Translations under genes and position numbers: made by a program
Assembly (NCBI GenBank): GCA_016710325.1
Contig: JADJXK010000002.1
Location: forward strand, 3,162,001 to 3,226,000
Length of the DNA stretch: 64,000 nt
Direction: 5' to 3'
DNA from: Candidatus Leptofilum proximum
GTDB lineage: Bacteria; Chloroflexota; Anaerolineae; Promineifilales; Promineifilaceae
Notes under the pieces: generated by a model
The model's database searches: none
Told to the model about the DNA's origin: nothing
What the model saw: the letters and a program-made list of their open reading frames with translations, nothing else
In this document: piece by piece, positions 16,522 to 25,884 of the stretch
Layout of the letters: each line of letters starts with the position of its first letter
Numbering within the stretch: position 1 is the stretch's first letter

Positions 16522-18792
16522 GTGGCAGGAAACCGTGCCCGATTCGAAGAAGCGCTAAACCGAGGCCATTCTCACAGCTGGGACCAAAAGTGGAGTGAGG
16601 CAGTTCGCGAATTTGAAGTTGCCATCGCGGAAATTGCTAATGAACCGGCGCCGTATGCCGGTTTAGGCATGGCCTACCTGGAACAAAACCAGTTGAAAAA
16701 AGCGCTGGAGAATTACAAGTTAGCCGCTCGTTTTTCGCGCGGTGATGTGATTTACCTGCGCCAGGTGGCCGATGTACAGGAGCGCCTGGGGCAGTACGGC
16801 GAAGCGGGCAAAACCTACATGGCCATCGGGGAAGTGGAGCTGAACCGGCGGCGTCTCACTGAGGCCATGGACAACTGGAACCGGGCCGTACGCCTGGAAC
16901 CCGATTTGCTGCGCGGCCACCAGCGGCTGGCTTCGATTTACGAGCGCCAGGGCTCAATCCACAACGCCATTCGCGAATATTTGGCCATCGCCCGCATCCT
17001 CAATTCACAGGGTGAAGCGCGAAACGCGCTGCAAGCCTGCCAGCTGGCGCTGAAACTGGACCCACGCAACGCCGAAGTATTAACAGCCATCGAACAAATC
17101 CGCAGCGGTGAAAAGCTGGCCGGTGAATCGGACAGGCCGACTTACCAATCTTCAGACAGCATTAGCGAGGTGGCGCAGCACATGGCAGCGGCCCTGCGGG
17201 AAAAATCAGGAAGTGGCACGGGCAAAACGGCCGATGCCGCCAGCCCGGTGCAGGATGCGCGTCGCCTGGCCTCCGAAAAGCTGGCGGGAGACTTGTTTGG
17301 CGATGAAGATGGCGATCTAACCGTACAAACGCTCCAGCTAACGACGCTCATCAGCAAGGCGCTGGACTTCCAAACGCGGGCGATGACCAATGAAGCGATC
17401 AGCGCCTATGAAGAGGCGATGGGGCTGGGATTGGACAATACGGCCGCTCACTTCAATCTCGGCCTGCTCTACCAGGACAAGCTGCGCTTTGAAGACGCCA
17501 TCCGCGAATTCCAGCTGTCGGTGAAGGACCATGACTTCCGGTTGGCCAGCCACTTTTCCTTAGGCGAATGCCACCGGGCGCGTGGCCGCATCGAAAAGGC
17601 GATGGAGCATTTCATCAACGTGCTCAAAATTGTGGATCTGGCCACGGTGCAGCACAACCAGGCCGACCGGCTCATTGAACTGTATGAAAACCTGGCCGAC
17701 AGCCTGATGGCCCAGGGCGAGCGCGACCAGGCGTCCGCTTTTGCCAACGCGTTGGTGGAATTCCTCAGCCACAAGGGTTGGGAAGACAAGGCAAAGGAAG
17801 CACGCGGCCGTCTGGATGCTATTTCCGACTCCGGCATGATGATTTTAGGCGACATGCTGACAGCCGGTTCGGAACAGGTGCTGGAGTCGCTGTACCTGAG
17901 CCAGGAGTATGCGCGCCGCGGCATGTATGATACGGCCGTTGAAGAAACCTACCGCGCCATTCAACTGTCCTACGATTATTTACCGGCCCACATCCAGTTG
18001 GGGGAACTGCTGGGGAAACAGGGGCGCCGCGAAACGGCCGCGCAAAAATTCATGACCATTGCCGACACCTACCAAATCCGGGGCGACACCAATGGCTCCA
18101 TCTTGTCCTACGAAAAAGCGGTGGAGATGACCCCGCTGGACCTTGCCATTCGCGGCCGGTTAATTGACCTGCTCAAGCGGCATGGCCAGATTGATCGTGC
18201 CCTGGAGCATTACCTGGCCATGGGCGATTCGTATTACCAGCTGGCACAGGTGGACAAAGCCCGCGACACGTACCAGGAAGCGCTGAAGCTGGCGCCGCGT
18301 GGCGCCGTCGAACGCAAGTGGAAGGCCCAGTTCCTGCGCCTGGCCGCCGAAATTGACATGCAGCGCTTCGACTGGCGCCGTGCCCTGGCCGCTTACAAAG
18401 AGCTGCGCACCCTGGACCCCAACGACGAACGCACCGCCATCACCCTGGTTGACCTGTATTATAAAGTGGGGCAGCCAGTGAACGCGGTGGGTGAGCTGGA
18501 CAACTACCTGAAGCAGCTGGTTCGTGGCGGTCGTGGGGCCAAAGTGGTGGGCATTTTAGAAGATATGGTGCGCCAACGGCCGTCTGACAAAAACTTAGTC
18601 GACCGGCTGTCTCGTCTCTATCTGCAACAGCAACGGCGCACCGAAGCGATTGAACTGCTGGACAAGCTGGGTGAAGCGCAGCTTGAGGCCAACGAAGTGG
18701 CCGCCGCCTATGCCACGATAGAAAAAATCCTGGCTTTGAATCCCCCCAATGCCGCCAGCTATCGCCAATTGTTAGCCCAACTACGGCCGTAA
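16522..18792 (+). CDS. Large tetratricopeptide-repeat protein
   Basis: A 756-residue, all-helical protein made of many TPR units (for example APYAGLGMAYLEQNQLKKAL, EAMDNWNRAVRLEP, NTAAHFNLGLLYQDKLRF). It probably serves as a protein-protein scaffold. There is no signal peptide. Residues 195-260 form a low-complexity linker (DRPTYQSSDS to AASPVQDARR) between two TPR blocks. The start is GTG 16522, eight bases after GGAGG. It lies between argF and cdaA; a TPR partner for the c-di-AMP enzyme is an inference from position only. Confidence 0.85.
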   Translation: MAGNRARFEEALNRGHSHSWDQKWSEAVREFEVAIAEIANEPAPYAGLGMAYLEQNQLKKALENYKLAARFSRGDVIYLRQVADVQERLGQYGEAGKTYMAIGEVELNRRRLTEAMDNWNRAVRLEPDLLRGHQRLASIYERQGSIHNAIREYLAIARILNSQGEARNALQACQLALKLDPRNAEVLTAIEQIRSGEKLAGESDRPTYQSSDSISEVAQHMAAALREKSGSGTGKTADAASPVQDARRLASEKLAGDLFGDEDGDLTVQTLQLTTLISKALDFQTRAMTNEAISAYEEAMGLGLDNTAAHFNLGLLYQDKLRFEDAIREFQLSVKDHDFRLASHFSLGECHRARGRIEKAMEHFINVLKIVDLATVQHNQADRLIELYENLADSLMAQGERDQASAFANALVEFLSHKGWEDKAKEARGRLDAISDSGMMILGDMLTAGSEQVLESLYLSQEYARRGMYDTAVEETYRAIQLSYDYLPAHIQLGELLGKQGRRETAAQKFMTIADTYQIRGDTNGSILSYEKAVEMTPLDLAIRGRLIDLLKRHGQIDRALEHYLAMGDSYYQLAQVDKARDTYQEALKLAPRGAVERKWKAQFLRLAAEIDMQRFDWRRALAAYKELRTLDPNDERTAITLVDLYYKVGQPVNAVGELDNYLKQLVRGGRGAKVVGILEDMVRQRPSDKNLVDRLSRLYLQQQRRTEAIELLDKLGEAQLEANEVAAAYATIEKILALNPPNAASYRQLLAQLRP

Positions 18793-18813
18793 GCCGCAGC
18801 GTCACACCAATCT

Positions 18814-19629
18814 ATGAACGTTTTTTCCTGGGAGAGTTTCATAAATGCGCTGAACCGCTCCCCAGCTTTATGGATCAGCGCTATTGACATTTTGCTGGTA
18901 ACGGCCGTTGTCTACAGCGCCTTCTTGTTGATTCGCGGTACCCGTGCTGTGCAGGTGCTGCGGGGTTTTGTCGGCCTTGCCCTCATCGTCCTGCTGCTCT
19001 CCTCCATTCCCGGCCTCACCGCCTTTCGCCAGCTGGTCAGCTGGATTTTGCCCACCCTGCTGCTCTCCATTCCCATCATTTTTCAGCCGGAACTGCGGCG
19101 GGCCCTGGAGCAACTCGGCCGTACCAGCAGCTACTTCCGCTTTTTGCGCAAAAATGAAGTCAGCCCGGTGGTGGTGGCCGTAAAAGATGCCAGCATCCGC
19201 CTCTCCCAGCGGCGGCATGGTGCCTTGATTGTTTTTGAGCGCGACACGGGCCTGCAAGAGTACATCGATACGGGCATCCTGCTCGACGCCGAAGTTTCGC
19301 CCGACCTGCTGCTGACCATCTTTAACAAAAACACAGAACTGCATGATGGCGCAGTGATCATGCGCAATGACCGGCTGGCCGCAGCGGCATGTGTCATGCC
19401 ACTTTCCACCAGCAGCCTGACCGACCGGCAAATGGGGCTGAGGCACCGGGCTGCCCTGGGCATCAGCGAGGTGAGTGATGCCGTGGCGGTGGTCGTGTCT
19501 GAGGAAACGGGCCAGGTGTCGATTGCCCACAACGGCCGTGTCATTCGCCGCCAAGACCCGTCCCGATTGGATGATATTTTGCACGCTTTCTTGCACAACC
19601 GCCAGAGCAGCAGGAGGCCAGAGACATGA
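18814..19629 (+). CDS. cdaA: Diadenylate cyclase (c-di-AMP synthase)
   Basis: A 271-residue CdaA-type enzyme that condenses two ATP into c-di-AMP at the membrane. Three N-terminal hydrophobic segments (residues 15-85) precede the DAC domain. The diagnostic motifs are His177-Asp178-Gly179-Ala180 (ELHDGAVI) and Arg210-His211-Arg212 (LRHRAALGISE). Its stop overlaps the start of the ybbR-domain gene (ATGA), the usual cdaA-cdaR pairing. c-di-AMP normally controls potassium and osmotic balance, but no target protein is visible in the window. Confidence 0.94.
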   Translation: MNVFSWESFINALNRSPALWISAIDILLVTAVVYSAFLLIRGTRAVQVLRGFVGLALIVLLLSSIPGLTAFRQLVSWILPTLLLSIPIIFQPELRRALEQLGRTSSYFRFLRKNEVSPVVVAVKDASIRLSQRRHGALIVFERDTGLQEYIDTGILLDAEVSPDLLLTIFNKNTELHDGAVIMRNDRLAAAACVMPLSTSSLTDRQMGLRHRAALGISEVSDAVAVVVSEETGQVSIAHNGRVIRRQDPSRLDDILHAFLHNRQSSRRPET

Positions 19630-20999
19630 TGCGGCTCACCCGATCCTTCCTGGCAAATCTGGCCACCCTGATCCTTTGCTTTATCCTGGCCGTGGTCATT
19701 TGGGTTAACGCCATGCAGGTAGAAGACCCCGACCTCAAGCGTGCCCTGCAAATTCCCGCCACCTTCATCGGCTTGCCAGAAGATGCCACCCGCATCAGCC
19801 CTACAGATGACAATCCATCTGTGCTGATCAGCTTCGAAGGGCCAACCTCTGTCGTTTCTGAACTGTCACCCGACGCTTTCAGCGCCATCATTGATCTCAG
19901 CGAAGTACCACTGGGCAGTGAAGTTAGCGTACCCATTGAGGTTCAGACCACAAACACCCAGGTGACCCTGGACGATCCCATCCCCAACACCATCACGGTG
20001 CGGCTGGAAAAACTGGTGACCCGAGAAATTGACGTGGAGCTGGAAATTCGCGGCGAGGTAGCGCGTGGGCACACCATGGGTGAGCCCCTCATCGATCCGC
20101 CGGTGATTAGCGTGACGGGCACCGAATCGGAAGTTGACCGGCTGGACTTTGCCCAGGTAACCGTCTTTTTGAATGACGACACACAAACCCGCATCGAATC
20201 GCCCCAACCGCTTTTTTATAACCGGCAGGGGCGCGTGGCCAGCGTGAGCGGTTTGCAGCTGAGCACGGACCAGGTGCAAGTGACCATCCCTATCAACGAA
20301 TCAGCCGATTTTGCCAACAAGGTGATCACGGCCGATGTCGTCGGGCAGGTAGCGCCGGGTTACCGCGTGCTTGGCGTCACCATCGAGCCGTCCAGCGTAT
20401 TGGTGACCGGACGGCCTACGCAGCTGGCGCTGCCTTTCCGCGTACAGACCGAGCCAATTGACATAACAGGGTTGACGGAAACGTTTCAATCGCAGGTATC
20501 GCTGGTGCTCCCCGAGGGCATCTCGCTGGACAGCGTCAGTGAAATTACGGTGACGGTCCAAATTGAACCATTTTCCAGCACAAAGATATATAATCAACCG
20601 ATCGAGCTTTTGGGTGTCGATGATGACCTGGAAGTCACAGTCGATCCAGACACGGTGCGGGTAGTTTTGTTTGGGCCATCGCCCGTGCTGGATACATTAA
20701 CAGAGCAAGAAGTGCGGGTTTCGTTGGACCTGTTTGGGCTGGAACCGGGCGAATATTCGTTGGAACCTGATGTGGACGTGCCGGATCGCGGCCTGGAGCT
20801 GCGCTCGATTCAGCCTTCGGTCATCGATGTGATCATTACGGAGCCGGTTACACCCACAGAAGATTTTTCTGACATTGAATCCTTGAATTTGGACGTGCAG
20901 CAGCCACCGGAAACCGGCCGTGAGGGTCGTACGGCCGTTCCCACCCCATCACTTTTGCCCACACGCTTCGCCTGGCTGCCCAAACTCAGACCGTTTTAG
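19626..20999 (+). CDS. YbbR-domain protein (CdaR-like regulator of CdaA)
   Basis: A 457-residue protein with one N-terminal membrane anchor (LATLILCFILAVVIWVNAM) and several extracytoplasmic YbbR repeats of about 80 residues, each with the pattern of VSV..P..V.VTG (for example PPVISVTGTESEVDRLDF and PSSVLVTGRPTQLALP). In Firmicutes the homologue CdaR binds and modulates CdaA. It overlaps cdaA by four bases. The C-terminus is a proline-rich tail. Confidence 0.88.
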   Translation: MMRLTRSFLANLATLILCFILAVVIWVNAMQVEDPDLKRALQIPATFIGLPEDATRISPTDDNPSVLISFEGPTSVVSELSPDAFSAIIDLSEVPLGSEVSVPIEVQTTNTQVTLDDPIPNTITVRLEKLVTREIDVELEIRGEVARGHTMGEPLIDPPVISVTGTESEVDRLDFAQVTVFLNDDTQTRIESPQPLFYNRQGRVASVSGLQLSTDQVQVTIPINESADFANKVITADVVGQVAPGYRVLGVTIEPSSVLVTGRPTQLALPFRVQTEPIDITGLTETFQSQVSLVLPEGISLDSVSEITVTVQIEPFSSTKIYNQPIELLGVDDDLEVTVDPDTVRVVLFGPSPVLDTLTEQEVRVSLDLFGLEPGEYSLEPDVDVPDRGLELRSIQPSVIDVIITEPVTPTEDFSDIESLNLDVQQPPETGREGRTAVPTPSLLPTRFAWLPKLRPF

Positions 21000-21009
21000 C
21001 AGATAGCTT

Positions 21010-22377
21010 ATGAAAGTAAAACCTTTGGTCGCGTTGGTCGGACGACCCAACGTTGGCAAATCTACCCTTTTTAATCGCATTGTTGGCCGCCGCGTGGCGG
21101 TTGTTTCTGAGACGGCGGGCACCACGCGCGACCGGCTTTATGCCGACGGCGAGTGGGGCGGCGTCGCCTTTTCGCTGGTGGATACCGGCGGCATTGAGGT
21201 AACCACCGGCTGGCACACCGAACCACTGTCTGAAGATTCGGAGCAGTTTTTGCCCTATATTCGCCAGCAGGCAGCCATCGCCATCCGTGATGCCGACGTG
21301 GTGGTCCTGGTGGTGGATGGCCAGGTCGGCATCACCGCAGCAGACCGGGAAGTGGCCGATATTTTGCGCCAGTCAAACAAGCCGGTGTTTGTGGCCGCCA
21401 ACAAGCTGGAATCCACCAAACAAACGGACCACGTCTACGAATTTTATGAGCTGGCGGTGGGCGAGGTGTTCCCTATTTCGGCGCTGCATGGCTACGGCAC
21501 GGGGGATTTATTAGATGCGGTGGTAGCGGCCGTTCCCCCTTCCCCCCCAGAAGATGAGGCAGAAGATACCTCCATCAAAATTGCCCTGCTGGGGCGGCCC
21601 AATGTGGGCAAATCGACCCTGGTGAACAAGCTCATCGGCGAAGAGCGTGTGATTGTCAGCCCCATTGCCGGCACCACGCGTGACGCCATCGACACCAAAA
21701 TACGCTGGCACGGCCAGGAATTTACGCTGATCGACACGGCGGGCATCCGGCGGCGTGGCAAAATCGATCCCGGCATTGAGAAGTACAGCGTGCTGCGCGC
21801 CATGAAAGCGCTCAAACGCGCCGACGTGGTGCTCATGCTCATCGACGCTGAGGCGGGCATCACGGCCCAGGATACGCACGTGGCGGGCATGATCACTGAT
21901 GAAACGGCCGGGGCGATTGTGCTGGTAAACAAGTGGGACGCCATCGAAAAAGACAGCTACACGATGAAGGAGTTTGAGGACAAAGTGCGGCAGGAGCTAA
22001 ACTTTTTGCCCTTTGTGCCGGTGCTGTTCATCTCGGCAATGACTGGCCAGCGCGTCAGCCGGGTATTGCCCCACGTGGTGGATGTGAATGAGGCGCGCTA
22101 CCAGCGCATCGGTACCAGCGACCTGAACAAATTTATGCGCGAAGCCATCACCCAGCACCCGCCGCCAGGCAAGGGCGGCAGGCGGGCCAAATTTTTTTAC
22201 GCTACCCAGGCGAGCGTCGCGCCGCCTACCTTTGTCTTTTTTGTTAACAATCCCGACTGGGTGAATTTTGGCTACAAGCGGTACCTGGAAAATCGGCTGC
22301 GCGAGCAGTGGCCATTTACCGGGGTGCCGATCCGCCTCTTTTTCCGCGCCCGCAGCGAGGATCGTTTTGGGAAGTAA
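21010..22377 (+). CDS. der: Ribosome-assembly GTPase Der (EngA)
   Basis: A 455-residue GTPase with two G domains in tandem, followed by a KH-like C-terminal domain, as in Der/EngA that matures the 50S subunit. Both P-loops are GRPNVGKST (near residues 10 and 197), both G3 motifs are D-T-G/A-G-I (VDTGGIE, IDTAGIRRRG), and NKWD provides a G4 specificity motif. It is a complete copy with an ATG start 10 bases after the YbbR gene. Confidence 0.95.
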   Translation: MKVKPLVALVGRPNVGKSTLFNRIVGRRVAVVSETAGTTRDRLYADGEWGGVAFSLVDTGGIEVTTGWHTEPLSEDSEQFLPYIRQQAAIAIRDADVVVLVVDGQVGITAADREVADILRQSNKPVFVAANKLESTKQTDHVYEFYELAVGEVFPISALHGYGTGDLLDAVVAAVPPSPPEDEAEDTSIKIALLGRPNVGKSTLVNKLIGEERVIVSPIAGTTRDAIDTKIRWHGQEFTLIDTAGIRRRGKIDPGIEKYSVLRAMKALKRADVVLMLIDAEAGITAQDTHVAGMITDETAGAIVLVNKWDAIEKDSYTMKEFEDKVRQELNFLPFVPVLFISAMTGQRVSRVLPHVVDVNEARYQRIGTSDLNKFMREAITQHPPPGKGGRRAKFFYATQASVAPPTFVFFVNNPDWVNFGYKRYLENRLREQWPFTGVPIRLFFRARSEDRFGK

Positions 22378-22383
22378 CGGCTT

Positions 22384-23466
22384 ATGAGCACCTACTATGT
22401 ACAAACGATGCCCGGCGTGGAAGAGATCGCCTGGCTGGAAATTCGCGACAGGCTGCCGGGGGCCAAATTTGGCGAGACGGTTTTTGCCAAGGAGCAAAAC
22501 GGCCTGCTGATTTTTAGCTACGAGGGTGAAACGGACGATTTGTTTAATCTGCGCACGGTGGAGGATGTGTTTGCCCTGGCCGTGTCGCTGGACAAGGTGC
22601 CGCGCACCAAACAGGTGCTGCCGCAGCTCACGGAGCTGGTAAGCAGTTCGCCTGAGTTCCAGCAGGCGGTTGATATTGCCATGGCGCTGCGCAGTGAACC
22701 GGGACGGCCGTCTTACCGGGTCATCAGTCGGTTGTACGGCAGCCACGAAGTGTATCGCAAGCAGCTGGGTGAAGCGGTGGAGCGCGGTATGAAGGCACGC
22801 TACCCGCGCTGGCGGCTGGTGGATGACCACGCGCAGCTGGAGCTGTGGGTCAACTTGCTTGGCTCCCGCCTGGTTTGCGGCGTGCGCCTGACGGACCGCA
22901 CGATGCGCCATCGCTTTAACAAGCCGGTGAAGCTGAAGGCGGCGTTACGGCCGTCGGTGGCCGCCGCCATGATTCATCTCACCCAACCCGCCGACGACGA
23001 CCTGTTTCTGGACCCAATGTGCGGCAGCGGCACGCTGGTGATGGAGCGGCGCTACGCTGGGGCTTACAGGCAGATGCTCGCCGGGGACATCGTGTATGAT
23101 CATGTGCAGGCCGCCCGGCAAAACGTAGAGGCGCTGCGCAAAGAGCCGCCCACCGACTTCAGCACCCTGCACGCCGACGCTGTCCGCCTGCCGCTGGCCA
23201 CGGGCAGCATCACAAGGGTGGCCACCAATTTGCCGTTTGGCAAGCAGATTGGCTCGCCTAAGGCGTTGCAGAAGCTGTATCCGGCATTTTTCCGGGAGCT
23301 GGAGCGGGTGTTGTTGGCGGGAAACGGCCGTGCCGTAGTGCTCAGCAGCGAGTATGAGCTGGTTAAAGACGCCGTGCGCGCCTGCCCCGGCCTGGAAATC
23401 TTAACCGGCTACTCCATCGCCGTGCTCGGCCAATGGGGGCGCATCTACATTATTCGCCGGAACTAA
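22384..23466 (+). CDS. THUMP-domain RNA methyltransferase (TrmN/Trm14-like)
   Basis: A 360-residue AdoMet-dependent enzyme. The N-terminal half has the ferredoxin-like/THUMP fold region (through about residue 170, ending with RLVCGVRLTDRTMRHR). The C-terminal UPF0020 domain has the AdoMet motif LDPMCGSGTLVMER and the catalytic motif TNLPFGKQ (usual N-P-P-Y/F type, with Leu at the second position). Such enzymes make m2G in tRNA, for example at position 6. The gap to der is six bases. The exact target is not assignable. Confidence 0.87.
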   Translation: MSTYYVQTMPGVEEIAWLEIRDRLPGAKFGETVFAKEQNGLLIFSYEGETDDLFNLRTVEDVFALAVSLDKVPRTKQVLPQLTELVSSSPEFQQAVDIAMALRSEPGRPSYRVISRLYGSHEVYRKQLGEAVERGMKARYPRWRLVDDHAQLELWVNLLGSRLVCGVRLTDRTMRHRFNKPVKLKAALRPSVAAAMIHLTQPADDDLFLDPMCGSGTLVMERRYAGAYRQMLAGDIVYDHVQAARQNVEALRKEPPTDFSTLHADAVRLPLATGSITRVATNLPFGKQIGSPKALQKLYPAFFRELERVLLAGNGRAVVLSSEYELVKDAVRACPGLEILTGYSIAVLGQWGRIYIIRRN

Positions 23467-23469
23467 AGA

Positions 23470-23538
23470 ATGTAATTGGGTAATTAGGCAATTGAGTAAT
23501 CGACATAATTGCCTAATTACTCGATTACCCAATTACTT
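23470..23538. repeat. Palindrome, TAATTGGGTAATTAGG family
   Basis: TAATTGGGTAATTAGGCAATT and AATTGCCTAATTACTCGATTACCCAATTA form a long hairpin between two convergent genes; it could be a shared terminator. It is almost pure AT with regular GGG/CCC islands. Confidence 0.7.
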
Positions 23539-24273
23539 AATCTCTGGCGGCTGAATGTCGATCAGCTCGTCGTAGTGGGAAATATCGACCTGCCAGATGC
23601 TTTCCAGTTCCTCGTAATTTGGCTCCGGTTCGCGCAGGACGATACGCACCAGTTCAAACGTTTCGGGGCGGATCCACAGCTGGATGTCTACCTGTTCGGG
23701 GCCGATCAAGAAACCGCTCATCTGGTAGATGTTTTCGCCGCGGGCAACGGCCGTAACGCTGTACAGCAGCTCATCCGGCCCCTCACTCTCGGCCAGATTT
23801 TCCGGTTCGGCCAGAGCCATCTGCGATAAATCGGCCAGCAGCACCGCCTGGATGCCGATGTCATTGTCGAACAGGACCGCCGGGTTAAAGCCCCAGTTGG
23901 GCGGCAGCTCCTCCCACGCCCCCGTTACCACGTTGGTTTGCCACTGAATTTCGGCCACGCTGATCACGTCCACATCGGTGATGAGGCCGGGGCCAATGAC
24001 GCGCACCGTGGCCAGGGCACGGTCCGGGGCCACATAGGCCCCCGTCGCCCGGCGAAAGGAAAGCGTTTCCCCTGGGTCGAGGAAAGCCGGTGCGCCGTCT
24101 CGGGCGATGGTGAACTGGAACCCGGCAGCGTCTTTCATGCGAGCGGCCGCACGCTGCACCAGCTCCCCGGCGGGAATTTCAGGCAGGGATGGGTCGCTGC
24201 ACGCAGACGCAATAAGCAGCAGGCCCCAAAATAACATCATCAAGGTAAATTTATTTCGGTATAACCGCATCAT
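23533..24273 (-). CDS. LppX/LprAFG-type lipoprotein
   Basis: A 246-residue lipoprotein. The ATG at 24273 (MMRLYRN) gives a normal signal peptide with lipobox LLIASAC; an in-frame start 24 codons upstream would add a proline-rich leader with no signal. The mature part (residues 30-246) is a beta-rich LppX/LprG-like fold that binds lipids or glycolipids in mycobacteria. It contains AARMKDAAGFQFTI, WEELPPNWGFNPAVLF and LWIRPETFELVRIVLREP. It lies between convergent neighbours and seems monocistronic. Confidence 0.75.
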   Translation of the reverse strand: MMRLYRNKFTLMMLFWGLLLIASACSDPSLPEIPAGELVQRAAARMKDAAGFQFTIARDGAPAFLDPGETLSFRRATGAYVAPDRALATVRVIGPGLITDVDVISVAEIQWQTNVVTGAWEELPPNWGFNPAVLFDNDIGIQAVLLADLSQMALAEPENLAESEGPDELLYSVTAVARGENIYQMSGFLIGPEQVDIQLWIRPETFELVRIVLREPEPNYEELESIWQVDISHYDELIDIQPPEIK

Positions 24274-24293
24274 TTTTGAAATCCGTTTGGTTG

Positions 24294-24704
24294 TCAGGGA
24301 ATTTGGTGGAGGCGGGATTGGAGGTTGTGGACGGCCGTTTCCCACCCACCAAACTCCTCACTTTCCAGCCACAGCTCACGCAGCTCCGATTTGGCCAGCA
24401 CACGCGCCACGGCCCGGCGCGCCATCTCGATGTACTCGGGTTTGACCGGCATCGGGCTGTTTTCCGCCAGCCACTCGGCCAGTTCTTGCGGCGGATTTTC
24501 GGGCGGGAAGCCGGCGGCAGCGGCCACACACTCGGCGGCGACCAGCACTTCCTGCGCTTCGTCGGCGTCCAGCTCATCGGCCGCAATCATCGCCGCCACG
24601 CCCGCCAGCGTGCGATCAATCAGCCGAAAATCGTTCTCACCAAAATCATACAGCCAATCCTGCGCGGCATCATTTTCAAAATTACCGGGTCCCCAGGTGC
24701 CCAT
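24294..24704 (-). CDS. DUF4259 domain protein
   Basis: A 136-residue acidic cytoplasmic protein beginning MGTWGPGNFENDAAQDWLYD, the hallmark of DUF4259 (GNFxND and DW pattern). Further parts are AAMIAADELDADEAQEVLVA and LAEWLAENSPMPVKPEYIEM. The start at 24704 follows GGAGG. Function is not known for the family. The open frame continues upstream without similarity, and that part was not included. Confidence 0.82.
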   Translation of the reverse strand: MGTWGPGNFENDAAQDWLYDFGENDFRLIDRTLAGVAAMIAADELDADEAQEVLVAAECVAAAAGFPPENPPQELAEWLAENSPMPVKPEYIEMARRAVARVLAKSELRELWLESEEFGGWETAVHNLQSRLHQIP

Positions 24705-24721
24705 TTTTCCTCCAAAATAAA

Positions 24722-24822
24722 AGCGGAACACAGAGTTGCACAGAGAAGACACAGAGTTACACAGAGAAAAGAGGGGAGAAAAATCTGTGCAAATCTGCGT
24801 AATCTGTGGATAGATCTTTTTA
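24722..24822. repeat. Intergenic block of CACAGAGTTGCACAGAG and AATCTGTG words
   Basis: First part: CACAGAGTTGCACAGAGAAG and ACACAGAGTTACACAGAG. Second part: AATCTGTGCAAATCTGCG and TAATCTGTGGATAG. It fills the gap between the DUF4259 start and the end of the TerB gene. Confidence 0.65.
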
Positions 24823-25764
24823 TGCTTCGCGCTGTTCGCGGGGGAGTTTGAGCTTGGCCTCGATGAACGCCTCGCGGGCCAGGTTGAGGGTACGGGCAAT
24901 GGCCCGAATCTCCTCAATTTCGTCGTAGGCCGCCAGGCCATCGGCGGCGGCGACGGCAAAAAGCACGTCCAGAAAGTGCAGCCGCTCTTCGGGTGTGGTG
25001 AGGTTGGCAAACTGGCGCACCGTACGGTGATGATCCAGCTTTTTGGCCGCTTCAGACACAGCCACTTCGGTGATGAAAACGGCCGCTGCCTCTTCCACCT
25101 GCCAATGGGTTTGCAGCGCCTGCACCATCGCGTCAAACTCCGCCTCCGACACGTCCTTATCCACATGTGCCACGTTGGCCATCAGCCCTCCCGCCAGGCT
25201 CAGCTTACGCAGGTCCGCCTCGGGAATGTCCAATGCCGACTGTTCGACGTGCAGCCGGTGGCTGACGGCGTAAAACACCTTGTTTTTGATGAAATCTTCA
25301 AAACGGCGCTCGCGATTGGGGGCATCGGCAACGGCCGTTCGTCGGGCCATCGCACCACCCACCATCCGGCCCAGCTGCATGAACAGGTTCAGGTTCACGT
25401 CATCAATGGCTCGCTTCACCTCCTCCACTACTGCCTGCTCTGCCGGGGAAATCTGGCCGTCGATGTTCACCATCTCGTCCAGCGCCTGACGCACCAGCTG
25501 CCGGTCACGCGGCGAGCGCAGCGTGTTTTGCAGCTCCACGATCAGCCGGGCGCGCTCCGTCTCGTCGATGGGCTGGTCGATGTACATTTCCAGCCGGGCC
25601 CCCTCCTGGGCGCTCATTTGCAGACCGCCATCGCGCCCGGCGCGCGGCAGCTGAAAGAGCAAATCCTTGAGGCTGTTCACCTCTTCGTGGCTCACCTGGC
25701 CATCGGCCCAGGCAGCGGCAATGATGACTTTGGCAAGGGTAAAAATGAGGTGGCGATCAGACAT
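24820..25764 (-). CDS. TerB-family tellurite-resistance-like protein
   Basis: A 314-residue helical, soluble protein with TerB-type acidic helical domains. The first (residues 5-140) has IIAAAWADGQVSHEEVNSL and ALDEMVNIDGQISPAEQAVV. The second (about 160-310) has ANVAHVDKDVSEAEFDAMV and AAADGLAAYDEIEEIRAIA. The D-G-x-I/V-S-x-x-E pattern is the TerB signature. The family is linked to metal stress and phage or envelope processes in other bacteria, but the function here is unknown. ATG at 25764. Confidence 0.85.
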   Translation of the reverse strand: MSDRHLIFTLAKVIIAAAWADGQVSHEEVNSLKDLLFQLPRAGRDGGLQMSAQEGARLEMYIDQPIDETERARLIVELQNTLRSPRDRQLVRQALDEMVNIDGQISPAEQAVVEEVKRAIDDVNLNLFMQLGRMVGGAMARRTAVADAPNRERRFEDFIKNKVFYAVSHRLHVEQSALDIPEADLRKLSLAGGLMANVAHVDKDVSEAEFDAMVQALQTHWQVEEAAAVFITEVAVSEAAKKLDHHRTVRQFANLTTPEERLHFLDVLFAVAAADGLAAYDEIEEIRAIARTLNLAREAFIEAKLKLPREQREA

Positions 25765-25785
25765 GGTGGTTTCCTAAAAAGTGAA

Positions 25786-25872
25786 TTTTTACCGCGGAGA
25801 CGCGGAGAACGCTAAGTTTTCTCTCAGCGAGCTGTTCAGCTCTGCGCCCTTTGCGTCTTTGCGGTTCGTTTT
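25786..25872. repeat. Intergenic words ACGCGGAGA and CTTTGCGTCTTTGCGG
   Basis: Contains CCGCGGAGACGCGGAGAACGC and CCCTTTGCGTCTTTGCGGTTCG between two minus-strand genes. It shares word families with 6305-6355 and 62213-62288. Confidence 0.6.
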
Positions 25873-25884
25873 TGCCGTCTGTAA

